Below, piece by piece: positions 1-6,559 of a DNA stretch of 8,864 nucleotides. How positions within the stretch are numbered: position 1 is the stretch's first letter; each line of letters opens with the position of its first letter. The stretch is from Chloroflexota bacterium (GTDB lineage Bacteria > Chloroflexota > Anaerolineae > Anaerolineales > UBA4823). Location of the stretch: positions 1 through 8,864 of the forward strand of contig JAGDMX010000073.1 in NCBI GenBank assembly GCA_017860725.1, given 5' to 3'. A program made the translations under genes and the position numbers. The notes below the pieces were generated by a model, which was given only the letters and a program-made list of their open reading frames with translations, had not been told where the DNA came from and made no database searches.

Positions 1-756
1 CACCTGGTTCACGAGCGCACCGGTGCGATCGTCTACAACTTTTACATCGACATGCGGACTACCGCCAAAGCATATGACGAATTCTACCAGCGAGTGATGG
101 AAGAAGGCACGCACTTCATACGCGGTAAGGTGGCCGAGATCACCGATGCAACCTACAAACCGGGCGAAAAAGGCAAGCTCATCATTCAGGTAGAAGATAC
201 ATTGATCGGCAAGCAGCGCCGCATCCCTGTCGATATGGTGATCTTATCTTCCGCGCTAGAGCCACGCGCCGACCACAAACAAACCGCCCATCTCTTTGGG
301 CTGGCATGCAGCTCCGATGGATGGATGATCGAGCGTCACCCCAAGCTGGATCCGGTAGCGACTGTCACAGAAGGCATCTTTATCGCAGGATGTGTCCAGG
401 GTCCGAAGGACATCCCTGCCTCGGTTGCCCAAGGGGCAGCCGCAGCGGCACGCGTGATTGGAAAAATCCAGCAGGGAGAGATTTCCCTGGAACCCATCAA
501 AGCCAGTGTCGATCAAGAGAAGTGCTCCGGCTGCCGGATATGCAATAACCTGTGCCCCTTTAATGCCATCCTCTTCCATGAAGACCGGATGGTCACCGAA
601 ATCAACCCGGCGCTTTGCCAGGGTTGCGGCACCTGTGTAGCGGCCTGCCCGGCCGGCGCTATCAGCGGAACAGGCTTCAGCAACGAGCAGATACTGGGCC
701 AAATTGAAGGGCTGTTGATGCTCAATGTCAACCCCCTGCAAAGAGTGCCCGCCTGA
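1..756 (+). CDS. hdrA: HdrA-like iron-sulfur flavoprotein, C-terminal part (5' end outside window)
   Basis: The frame is open from base 1, so this is the last 251 residues of a longer protein; the ATG at 52 is internal (Met in the conserved YIDMRT stretch). HdrA proteins carry FAD and several 4Fe-4S clusters and are the electron-bifurcating hub of heterodisulfide reductase/MvhADG complexes in the cytoplasm. Seen here: the FAD/NAD-type domain end (DMVILSSALEPR, then a GIFIAGCVQGPKDIP block typical of HdrA), followed by two 4Fe-4S ferredoxin motifs with cysteines at fragment residues 175/178/181/185 and 206/209/212/216. The gene ends 15 nt before mvhD and leads the hydrogenase genes, supporting a joint complex. 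The N-terminal cysteines that define HdrA subtypes are outside the window. Bacteria use HdrA homologues without coenzyme M/B, so the family name does not give the substrate. Confidence 0.93.
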   Translation, partial: HLVHERTGAIVYNFYIDMRTTAKAYDEFYQRVMEEGTHFIRGKVAEITDATYKPGEKGKLIIQVEDTLIGKQRRIPVDMVILSSALEPRADHKQTAHLFGLACSSDGWMIERHPKLDPVATVTEGIFIAGCVQGPKDIPASVAQGAAAAARVIGKIQQGEISLEPIKASVDQEKCSGCRICNNLCPFNAILFHEDRMVTEINPALCQGCGTCVAACPAGAISGTGFSNEQILGQIEGLLMLNVNPLQRVPA

Positions 757-760
757 TCAC

Positions 761-765
761 GGAGG
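761..765 (+). promoter_or_regulatory. Ribosome binding site of mvhD
   Basis: GGAGG lies 6 nt before the ATG at 772, which fixes the mvhD start. Confidence 0.75.
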
Positions 766-771
766 ACGAAC

Positions 772-1251
772 ATGAGCGAACAAGAAACATTCGAACCCGT
801 AATCATCGGCTTCACCTGCAACTGGTGCAGCTATCGCGCTGCCGACATGGCAGGTACAGCCCGGATAAAGTATCCGCCCAATGTGCGATTGATCCGCTTG
901 ATGTGCTCTGGCAGGCTAGATCCCACTTTTGTGCTCAAAGCATTCTCTGGCGGGGCGGATGGCGTATTAATTACAGGCTGTCACCCCGGCGAGTGCCACT
1001 ATATCGAGCAAAATTATAAAATGTTGCGCAGATACCTCTTGCTCAAGCGCGTTTTGGGCGGGATGGGCATCGAACCAGATCGACTCAAGCTCGTATGGGC
1101 CAGTGCGGCAGAAGGTGTCAGACTTGCTAACGAAATTACCAAACTGGTCGAAGAGATTAGAGCGCTTGGCCCCTTGAACTGGCCTCAATGGCAAATGGGC
1201 AACGGTCACCATGCAATGGAAGTATCTCAACCAGAGGAGGTGACAGCATGA
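772..1251 (+). CDS. mvhD: MvhD-family hydrogenase iron-sulfur (2Fe-2S) subunit
   Basis: This 159-residue protein is the small electron-transfer subunit that links the NiFe hydrogenase dimer to HdrA in Mvh-Hdr complexes, where it carries a 2Fe-2S cluster. The family pattern of cysteines is visible: C16 and C19 (CNWCSY), C45 (MCSGR, followed by LDP), and C70 and C75 (GCHPGEC). The length is slightly above the usual ~140 because of a short His/Gln-rich C-terminal tail. It sits between the hdrA-like gene and the small subunit gene, and its stop overlaps the next start as ATGA (1248-1251), indicating translational coupling. There is no signal peptide, so it is cytoplasmic. MvhD homologues also occur with formate dehydrogenases and other Hdr systems, but here the hydrogenase context is direct. 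Confidence 0.93.
   Translation: MSEQETFEPVIIGFTCNWCSYRAADMAGTARIKYPPNVRLIRLMCSGRLDPTFVLKAFSGGADGVLITGCHPGECHYIEQNYKMLRRYLLLKRVLGGMGIEPDRLKLVWASAAEGVRLANEITKLVEEIRALGPLNWPQWQMGNGHHAMEVSQPEEVTA
1233..1240 (+). promoter_or_regulatory. Ribosome binding site deciding the mvhG start
   Basis: AGAGGAGG ends 7 nt before the ATG at 1248. This favours 1248 over the in-frame upstream ATG at 1188, which would add 20 low-complexity residues and overlap mvhD by 64 bp. Confidence 0.8.
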
Positions 1252-2252
1252 GCACGAATGGCAAACCAAAGTTTGCAATGTACTGGGCGGCTTCCTGCGG
1301 TGGCTGCGAGATTGCTGTGCTCAATATAGGTGAAAAGATCCTGGATGTGGATGCGAACTTCGATGTAGCTTTTTGGCCGGTTGCCATGGACGCCAAATAC
1401 AAAGATGTCGAAGCCATGCCGGATAAGTCGATCCTGCTTACACTTTTTAACGGCGGTATCCGTAATAAAGAGAATGAGGAAATCGCCCATTTACTGCGGC
1501 ACAAGTCGCAAATCCTGGTGGCGTTTGGATCGTGTGCCTCCGAAGGCTGTATCCCGGGTTTGGCAAATTTGAGCAGTACACAGGATATCTACAAAACCGT
1601 TTATCACACCGTTTCGACGGAAAATCCCGCCAATTTCGAGCCACAGTACGAGTACGAAATGCCGGAAGGTATCCTCTACACGCCCGAGTTTTACCCGGTA
1701 TTAAAGACCCTGGATCAGGTAGTTCCGGTAGATTACTACATGCCTGGGTGCCCGCCTGAATCTCACCAGATCGCGGCGGTTGTGGAGTTGGTGATTAAGG
1801 TATTGCACGGGGAGGCAACCCTACCACCTGCCGGGGCAACAATCGGCGCCGGGGTTTCAACGGTTTGCGACGATTGTCCTCGCCAGCGAAATGTCAAGAC
1901 CATCAAAGAGTTTGTCCGTATTCAGGAGGTTAATTCGATCGATCCTGAACTTTGCCTGCTGGAACAGGGTATACCCTGCAATGGTCCGGCCACCCGCAAT
2001 GGCTGCGGTGCTCTTTGCCCCACCGCCAGCGCCCAATGCATAGGCTGCTACGGTCCGGCGGAAGGTGTGCTTGATTACGGCTCGAGGCTGGTCACGGCTT
2101 TTGCCTCTGTAATCGACTCTAACGATCCCGACGAGATTAATCGCATCCTCGACGGCATTCCCGATCCGGTGGGTCAATTCTACCGTTTCAACCTGGCCGG
2201 TTCTCTGATGCGTGCCGGGAAACCTGCCTGGCAGGGCAATGGCTCGCATTAG
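1248..2252 (+). CDS. mvhG: NiFe hydrogenase small subunit, MvhG type (group 3c-like)
   Basis: This 334-residue iron-sulfur subunit passes electrons from the NiFe site toward MvhD. The proximal 4Fe-4S ligands are visible: C17 and C20 (ASCGGCE), C96 (AFGSCA) and C168 (MPGCPP). Further cysteines form the medial/distal cluster sites: C207/C210 (CDDC), C236, C244, C253, C257, C264 and C267 (CGALCPTASAQCIGC). There is no Tat signal (no RRxFxK), as expected for a cytoplasmic group 3 enzyme rather than a membrane-bound uptake enzyme. The start at 1248 begins the typical short lead-in KPKFAMYWAASCGGCE. It overlaps the mvhD stop by 4 bp and ends with a TAG that is part of the large subunit's ribosome binding site, so the two subunits are coupled. 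Confidence 0.95.
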   Translation: MSTNGKPKFAMYWAASCGGCEIAVLNIGEKILDVDANFDVAFWPVAMDAKYKDVEAMPDKSILLTLFNGGIRNKENEEIAHLLRHKSQILVAFGSCASEGCIPGLANLSSTQDIYKTVYHTVSTENPANFEPQYEYEMPEGILYTPEFYPVLKTLDQVVPVDYYMPGCPPESHQIAAVVELVIKVLHGEATLPPAGATIGAGVSTVCDDCPRQRNVKTIKEFVRIQEVNSIDPELCLLEQGIPCNGPATRNGCGALCPTASAQCIGCYGPAEGVLDYGSRLVTAFASVIDSNDPDEINRILDGIPDPVGQFYRFNLAGSLMRAGKPAWQGNGSH

Positions 2253-2259
2253 GAGGAGG
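2251..2259 (+). promoter_or_regulatory. Strong ribosome binding site of the large subunit
   Basis: AGGAGGAGG lies 5 nt before the ATG at 2265. It overlaps the last two bases of the mvhG stop codon, the strongest Shine-Dalgarno match in the operon. Confidence 0.8.
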
Positions 2260-2264
2260 CATTC

Positions 2265-3734
2265 ATGAGTACCCGTATTACAATTGATCCTATCACTCGC
2301 CTGGAAGGGCACGGCCGGATTGAAATCTTCCTCAATGAAGAAGGCAATGTAGCGAACACTTATTTCCAGATACCGGAGCTGCGCGGTTTCGAGCGTTTCT
2401 GTGTAGGACGCCCGGTGGAGGAGATGCCGCTCCTGACCAATCGAATCTGCGGCGTTTGCCCGGAAGCACACCATATGGCAGCTGCCAAAGCCGCGGATGC
2501 CGTTTACCATGTTGAACCACCGCGCACCGGTAAATTGCTGCGGGAGCTACTCTATTCCGGCTTTTACTTTACCGACCACACGACCCACTTCTATGCTCTC
2601 GCCGGTCCGGATTTTGTCATGGGCCCAACTGCTCCTGTTGCTGAGCGCAACATCCTGGGAGTGATTCACAAGGTTGGACTGGAGATTGGCGGTAAAGTAA
2701 TCCAGGCCCGCAAGTACGGCCATCACATTGTCGAGATCATTGGCGGTCGCAAAGTTCACCCATGTACATCGATCCCCGGAGGCCTTACCAAAGGTATCAC
2801 CGAAGAACAACGCGTAGAGATTGAGCAAATGGGCCACTGGGCTATCGAATTTGCGCAATTTAGCCTGCAGCTCTTTAGCGATATCGTTTTGGGCAATAAA
2901 GAATATCTAGATCTGATTCTGGGTGATATTTATACCCACCAGACCTATTCGATAGGCCTGGTGGATGAAAACAACAAGGTCAATTTCTACGACGGCAAAG
3001 TTAGCGTCGTTGCCCCAGATGGAGAGCGCATCGGTAAATACGCGCCTAACGAGTATACCGATTGGATTGCCGAACGTGTCGAACCCTGGACCTACTTGAA
3101 GTTTCCCTATCTCAAGAAGGTTGGCTGGAAGGGTTTTGTGGATGGCAAAGACTCAGGCGTGTACTTCGCCACACCGCTTTCGCGATTGAACGCCTCCGAT
3201 GGCATGACCACACCCTTAGCCCAGGAGCAATACGAGAAGTTCTATGCGACCCTGGGCGGCAAACCAGTGCATCAGCGCCTGGCAATCCATTGGGCGCGGC
3301 TCATTGAGCTCCTCTACGCGGCAGAGAGAATTGTTGAGCTGGCAACCGATCCAGAGATTACCTCACCAAATTTCCACACTGTTCCCACCGCCACGCCCAC
3401 CGAGGGTGTCGGCATTGTGGAAGCCCCACGCGGCACCTTGACGCACCACTATAAAACTGATGAGCGCGGTATCTTAACGGAGGTGAACCTGATTGTCGGT
3501 ACGACCAATAATTACGCACCCATCAGCATGTCAATCAACAAAGCAGCCCGCAGCCTGATACATAATGGTTCGGTTGTGACTGAAGGCATGTTGAATATGG
3601 TCGAGATGGCATTTCGTGCTTACGACCCATGCTTTGGGTGCGCCACCCATTCCCTGCCGGGGCAAATGCCGCTCGAAGTGACAATTCGCGATGCCAATGG
3701 TGAAACCGTGGAAGTACTGAGGCAACACTGTTAA
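2265..3734 (+). CDS. mvhA: NiFe hydrogenase large (catalytic) subunit, MvhA type (group 3c-like)
   Basis: This 489-residue subunit carries the NiFe(CN)2CO centre that splits or forms H2. Family hallmarks are the N-terminal ITIDPITRLEGHGRI block (residues 6-20), the L1 motif RICGVC (Ni ligands C62 and C65) followed by PEAHHM, and the C-terminal L2 motif DPCFGCATH (C456 and C459, H462). Four intact cysteine ligands argue for an active enzyme. After H462 comes a 27-residue tail, the part normally removed by a maturation protease once nickel is inserted; such a protease is encoded just downstream. No membrane segment is seen. The subgroup is assigned from the MvhD/HdrA context and CATH ending; a phylogeny would be needed to separate 3c from 3a. 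Confidence 0.96.
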   Translation: MSTRITIDPITRLEGHGRIEIFLNEEGNVANTYFQIPELRGFERFCVGRPVEEMPLLTNRICGVCPEAHHMAAAKAADAVYHVEPPRTGKLLRELLYSGFYFTDHTTHFYALAGPDFVMGPTAPVAERNILGVIHKVGLEIGGKVIQARKYGHHIVEIIGGRKVHPCTSIPGGLTKGITEEQRVEIEQMGHWAIEFAQFSLQLFSDIVLGNKEYLDLILGDIYTHQTYSIGLVDENNKVNFYDGKVSVVAPDGERIGKYAPNEYTDWIAERVEPWTYLKFPYLKKVGWKGFVDGKDSGVYFATPLSRLNASDGMTTPLAQEQYEKFYATLGGKPVHQRLAIHWARLIELLYAAERIVELATDPEITSPNFHTVPTATPTEGVGIVEAPRGTLTHHYKTDERGILTEVNLIVGTTNNYAPISMSINKAARSLIHNGSVVTEGMLNMVEMAFRAYDPCFGCATHSLPGQMPLEVTIRDANGETVEVLRQHC

Positions 3735-3744
3735 CTTCGTCAAT

Positions 3745-3793
3745 CTGCAGGGGCAAGGGCACCAATCTTGTTGGAATGTTCTTGCCCCTACAG
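3745..3793 (+). repeat. Long palindrome/hairpin between the large subunit and protease genes, REP-like
   Basis: Arms CTGCAGGGGCAAG (3745-3757) and CTTGCCCCTACAG (3781-3793) pair over 13 positions with one C-A mismatch. The 23-nt loop contains a second small stem (CCAA 3762-3765 with TTGG 3771-3774). No T-run follows, so it is not a standard terminator. The AGGGGCAAG...CTTGCCCCT form resembles repetitive extragenic palindromes scattered in many genomes, but only one copy is visible here. It may act as an mRNA stabiliser or processing site that lowers protease expression relative to the structural genes. Confidence 0.6.
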
Positions 3794-3812
3794 GTTAGCC
3801 CAGCATACCAAC

Positions 3813-3818
3813 AGGTGA
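3813..3818 (+). promoter_or_regulatory. Ribosome binding site of the maturation protease
   Basis: AGGTGA lies 7 nt before the ATG at 3826 and supports that start. Confidence 0.6.
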
Positions 3819-3825
3819 TCACTTA

Positions 3826-4332
3826 ATGAGTACATTAGTTGTTGGATTAGGTAATCCGATTCTCGGAGACGATGGAGCCGGCTGGCGAATAGCCGAAGCA
3901 GTAGCCTGCAGGCTGCCCATCCAAAGCGGATGCGTCACTGAAGCCGGCCAGAGCTACTCACCGGAGGATCAATCCGTCTCAGTCGAATGCCTGGGGGTAG
4001 GTGGATTGAGCTTGATGGAACACATGATCGGCTACGACCGAGCGATCCTGGTCGACACGATTCTGACTGGAAAACACGCCACCGGAACGATATACTGTTT
4101 TCCATTACATGAGCTACCTGATCTAAAAACCGGTCACCTTAGCTCAACTCATGATACGACATTACAGAACGCACTACAGGTCGGTCAATCCATGGGGGCA
4201 GTTCTCCCGGATGAGATAACAATCGTTGCCGTGGAAGCGCGCTGCGTCTATGACTTTTCTGACGAGTTAACACCACCGGTTGCGACTGCAGTTCCTATTG
4301 CGGTTAAAATGATTATGGAGTTACTAAAATGA
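3826..4332 (+). CDS. Hydrogenase maturation endopeptidase (HyaD/HycI/HybD family)
   Basis: This 168-residue protein should cleave the C-terminal tail of the large subunit after its L2 motif once the NiFe centre is assembled. The N-terminal family signature VVGLGNPILGDDGAG is present (residues 5-19), with D16 at the position of the first nickel-sensing acid. Further matches are an acid in GYDRAILVDTI (D71 or D77) and H109 in SSTHDTT, at the approximate site of the nickel-contacting histidine. The length fits the family (~150-170). It follows the large subunit gene after a 91-nt spacer carrying a hairpin, and its stop overlaps the next start as ATGA (4329-4332). The exact family symbol cannot be fixed from sequence alone. 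Confidence 0.92.
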   Translation: MSTLVVGLGNPILGDDGAGWRIAEAVACRLPIQSGCVTEAGQSYSPEDQSVSVECLGVGGLSLMEHMIGYDRAILVDTILTGKHATGTIYCFPLHELPDLKTGHLSSTHDTTLQNALQVGQSMGAVLPDEITIVAVEARCVYDFSDELTPPVATAVPIAVKMIMELLK

Positions 4333-4796
4333 TATCCCCAGAAACATTAAGACGCTACCCATATTTTGGCACCCTAAGCCCTGCCCAACTTGAGGCAATT
4401 GCTGACGTTGCAGAAGAAATATCCTTTGAAAAAGGAGCAACGATTTTTGAAGAATCCCATCCCGCCAATAAGCTCTATCTTTTGGTGAATGGTAGTATTG
4501 ATTTCTTTTATAAATCGGAAGAAGAGTTTTATCCGAAATCCCGGAAGGAATTCTCTGTCGGTGAAGTCAACCCAGGTGAGCCTTTTGGGCTGGGTGCACT
4601 GCTAGACCCGTATATATTTAATGCTACTGCACGTGCCGCCCAAAGCAGCCAAGTTTTGGAACTCGATGCGGTTGCATTACGTACATTGTTTGAAAAAGAT
4701 CAAGATTTGGCGCTACGCCTAGTGATCCAAACAGCCAAAGCGCTTATGGCACGTCTCAGCGCTGTTCGAGTTCAGCTCGCTGCCGCGTGGGCATAA
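4329..4796 (+). CDS. Stand-alone cyclic-nucleotide-binding-fold (Crp-like sensor domain) protein
   Basis: The 155 residues form essentially one cNMP-binding beta-barrel domain with N-terminal helix RRYPYFGTLSPAQLEAIA (residues 8-25), core GATIFEESHPANKLYLLVNGSI (36-57) and a phosphate-binding-cassette-like loop GEPFGLGALLDP (83-94). A C-terminal helix ends the protein; there is no helix-turn-helix, so it is not itself a Crp transcription factor. The arginine that normally contacts the cyclic phosphate just after the cassette is not evident (the segment reads YIFNATARA, N98 where R is expected), so the ligand may differ from cAMP or be absent. It is translationally coupled to the hydrogenase protease by ATGA and followed by a GNAT gene. 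It probably acts as a regulatory subunit for a neighbour; this is an inference. Confidence 0.85.
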   Translation: MISPETLRRYPYFGTLSPAQLEAIADVAEEISFEKGATIFEESHPANKLYLLVNGSIDFFYKSEEEFYPKSRKEFSVGEVNPGEPFGLGALLDPYIFNATARAAQSSQVLELDAVALRTLFEKDQDLALRLVIQTAKALMARLSAVRVQLAAAWA

Positions 4797-4849
4797 ACCG
4801 AACCCATCTATCGACATTGTACTCAATACCTTTTATCTCGGATTAAATT

Positions 4850-5416
4850 ATGGTGACCAAAGAAGATTTAGTATTCAGACAAGTTGTGACCTTGCGCGAT
4901 GGCGCGAGAGTACTGCTTCGTCCCTTGATTAAGGAAGATAAGCAGGCTCTACTGGATTTATTTGTCCCCACCCCTTATGAAGAACGCCGGCATATGCGCC
5001 ACGACGTAAATAATCCGGAAATTGTCGCAGAGTGGGCAGATCATATCGACTATGATAAAGTCTTTCCCATTGTGGCAGTTGTTGGAGACCGGATTGTTGG
5101 ACAAGGCACATTACACTTTGGACAGGGTCCTGCCCGCCATCGCGCAGAATTAAGGGTATTCATGGCCAAGGATTTCCGCCGGCGAGGGCTGGGCACCAAA
5201 TTGATCCAGGCTTTAGTCGAACAAGCAAAGCGACGTAACATCTTCTTACTCGAAGTACAGGTAATCCGAGATTTAGTGACCGATGTCAAAGCCATGCAGA
5301 AAGCCGGATTCGAGCCGGTATGCACTTTTGAAGATTACTACATGCTACCGGATGGTGAGCTGCGCGATATCGTTCACTTGCTACTGCGCTTACGTCACAC
5401 CGAAGACGAATTTTAA
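4850..5416 (+). CDS. GNAT-family N-acetyltransferase, Pat-like
   Basis: This 188-residue protein transfers an acetyl group from acetyl-CoA to an amine on a small molecule or protein. It opens with TLRDGARVLLRPLIKEDKQAL (residues 14-34), the style of lead-in seen in protein acetyltransferases of the Pat/YfiQ type. It has GNAT motif A with the CoA pyrophosphate loop RRRGLG (110-115), preceded by strand AELRVFM (E100 could serve as general base), then LEVQVIRDLVTDVKAMQKAGFEPV as motif B. The start is limited by an in-frame TAA six bases upstream (4844-4846), and no clear Shine-Dalgarno is present. The 53-nt gap after the cNMP-fold gene could hold a weak promoter, or the gene may be read through from the hydrogenase operon. 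Substrate is unknown; the neighbour suggests a ligand-controlled protein acetylase. Confidence 0.88.
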   Translation: MVTKEDLVFRQVVTLRDGARVLLRPLIKEDKQALLDLFVPTPYEERRHMRHDVNNPEIVAEWADHIDYDKVFPIVAVVGDRIVGQGTLHFGQGPARHRAELRVFMAKDFRRRGLGTKLIQALVEQAKRRNIFLLEVQVIRDLVTDVKAMQKAGFEPVCTFEDYYMLPDGELRDIVHLLLRLRHTEDEF

Positions 5417-5450
5417 GTCCAAGCCTCTACTACCCCATTCAATCGGCATT

Positions 5451-5499
5451 TCGTGGAGATCTGGGTACTTTTAATAGCACTCATATCTCCACGATTTTA
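5451..5499. terminator. Intrinsic terminator between the convergent GNAT and esterase genes
   Basis: TCGTGGAGAT (5451-5460) pairs perfectly with ATCTCCACGA (5485-5494). An inner stem GGGTACT (5463-5469)/AGCACTC (5476-5482), with one GU and one mismatch, closes a TTTAAT loop. A short TTTT follows on the + strand (5495-5498), which serves the GNAT/hydrogenase transcript. The other flank is not T-rich, so termination of the - strand esterase transcript here is less certain. Confidence 0.72.
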
Positions 5500-5506
5500 T
5501 GATCAT

Positions 5507-6193
5507 TCAAGCGGATAAATCCTGAAAAAAGACCTCCAGACTTCGGAAACATGTCGCACTAAGTTTGTGTCCGACAAAATCCTCGCAATAATCCACCTGC
5601 GCACCTGCCCGTGTTAGCAATTCAGCCGCCTGTCTGGCTTTCTCAACTGGCACCAATTCATCCTGCGTCCCGTGCGCCAGCAAAACAGGCACGTTGCGTA
5701 ATGGCTCCTGGGCAATATATTGATCTGCATCTGTTGGAAGAAAACCGGATAATCCGGCAATAGCCCGCACAATCTCCGGGTGAAGCAACCCGAACGTAAA
5801 TGCCATTGCCGCGCCTTGACTGAATCCGATCAGTTGAAGCGGCCGATCACTAACCTGGCTACCTCGTGCCAGGGTGAAATCTATTTCGGGGAAATATTCT
5901 GGTGTCAGCACCTTAAGTAAGGATTCTACTGCTGGATATAAGTCGTTTACAGTCGGCCATATTCCCTGCCGGTGGGGATGCCAGGCATACCCACCAAATG
6001 GTGCCGGGACTATCCCACGTGGAGCCAACAGCCAATAATTGGTTGGAAGGCGTTTGGCAAATATCCACATGGCATTTTCATCTCCCGTCCAGCCATGCAG
6101 CATCAGGATTGCTTTTCTCCCGCCTGCACTTGTCGGTGGCCTGACACGAAAAGTGATGTTACCAACGGATACTAACCGGGTATTTTCGTTCAT
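5507..6193 (-). CDS. Alpha/beta-hydrolase, phospholipase/carboxylesterase-like serine esterase
   Basis: The protein is 228 residues from ATG 6193; a GTG at 6214 would give 235 and overlap the upstream gene by 17 nt. It shows oxyanion strand motif ILMLHGWTGDE, nucleophile elbow GFSQG (S125 counting from ATG 6193), acid in HGTQDELVP (D178) and histidine in FVGHKLS (H209), a complete Ser-Asp-His triad. The closest general shape is the acyl-protein thioesterase/carboxylesterase group, which hydrolyses short acyl or phospholipid esters. No signal peptide is visible, so it is cytoplasmic. ATG 6193 follows the stop of the small membrane protein gene by 4 nt, so both are probably one transcript. Neither start has a well-spaced Shine-Dalgarno; coupling is likely. 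The natural substrate is unknown. Confidence 0.9.
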   Translation of the reverse strand: MNENTRLVSVGNITFRVRPPTSAGGRKAILMLHGWTGDENAMWIFAKRLPTNYWLLAPRGIVPAPFGGYAWHPHRQGIWPTVNDLYPAVESLLKVLTPEYFPEIDFTLARGSQVSDRPLQLIGFSQGAAMAFTFGLLHPEIVRAIAGLSGFLPTDADQYIAQEPLRNVPVLLAHGTQDELVPVEKARQAAELLTRAGAQVDYCEDFVGHKLSATCFRSLEVFFQDLSA

Positions 6194-6197
6194 CTGT

Positions 6198-6422
6198 TCA
6201 TTCGCGGTTTGCACGCCTCACTAACCATGAAATCAATGCCAAACTGATCCAAATCAGCACTAAGGGGATAAGACCAATCAATAAACAAATTAATCCGGCC
6301 AGAGCAGCCTGACGTCCATAGATCAGGTAAATCAAACCATCCCCCACCACGAACAGTATCAATAAACCACCCACAATTAACCGGCGATCTGTCTGCTGTG
6401 CATATTTCCGTAGATCACGCAT
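6198..6422 (-). CDS. Small two-helix membrane protein, unknown function
   Basis: The 74 residues have a basic N-terminus (MRDLRKYAQQTDRR), then two hydrophobic stretches, about residues 15-36 and 40-67, and a short basic end (RRANRE). This predicts a helical hairpin in the membrane with both ends inside by the positive-inside rule. AAGGAAG directly before the ATG at 6422 serves as ribosome binding site. It precedes the esterase by 4 nt. No recognisable family motif is seen; function unknown. Confidence 0.75.
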   Translation of the reverse strand: MRDLRKYAQQTDRRLIVGGLLILFVVGDGLIYLIYGRQAALAGLICLLIGLIPLVLIWISLALISWLVRRANRE

Positions 6423-6472
6423 CTTCCTTGGCTCTATCCGTTGAAGTATGTCCCTGTGGACAGGAGGCGTTG

Positions 6473-6559
6473 ATGCTCCGATTCTACCAGCATGTGTTCA
6501 GCCTCAGGCATGATAAAATATCGCCCGATGAGCATGCAGAGTTGGAGTATAAAGTTTGA
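6473..6559 (+). CDS. Candidate 28-codon leader ORF with consensus ribosome binding site
   Basis: AGGAGG (6462-6467) lies 5 nt before ATG 6473, by far the best start signal upstream of the helical-protein gene, but in another frame. It encodes 28 residues (MLRFYQHVFSLRHDKISPDE to begin) and stops at TGA 6557-6559, inside the next gene. The end reads GGAG TAT AAA GTT TGA C; a +1 slip at GTT T would enter the downstream frame exactly, as in release factor 2 genes. It may be a leader peptide, a frameshifted N-terminus, a sequencing indel, or chance. No homology is recognised. Confidence 0.3.
   Translation: MLRFYQHVFSLRHDKISPDEHAELEYKV

Noticed and set aside
256..741. 161-codon open frame on the - strand inside the hdrA-like gene
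   Set aside because: It is antisense to a clear ferredoxin-domain protein and shows no recognisable domain.
1188..1247. Upstream ATG at 1188 as start of the hydrogenase small subunit
   Set aside because: It would overlap mvhD by 64 bp and add 20 residues unlike the family; ATG 1248 has a strong ribosome binding site and an ATGA junction.
1857..2510. 217-codon open frame on the - strand across mvhG/mvhA
   Set aside because: It runs antisense through two conserved hydrogenase genes; the translation has no family features.
3535..3822. Open frames on the - strand over the mvhA 3' end and the hairpin
   Set aside because: They overlap conserved L2-motif coding sequence and have no homology-like features.
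6449..6462. Small inverted repeat TGTCC-CTGT-GGACA
   Set aside because: A 5-bp stem with no T-run is too short to call a terminator or operator.
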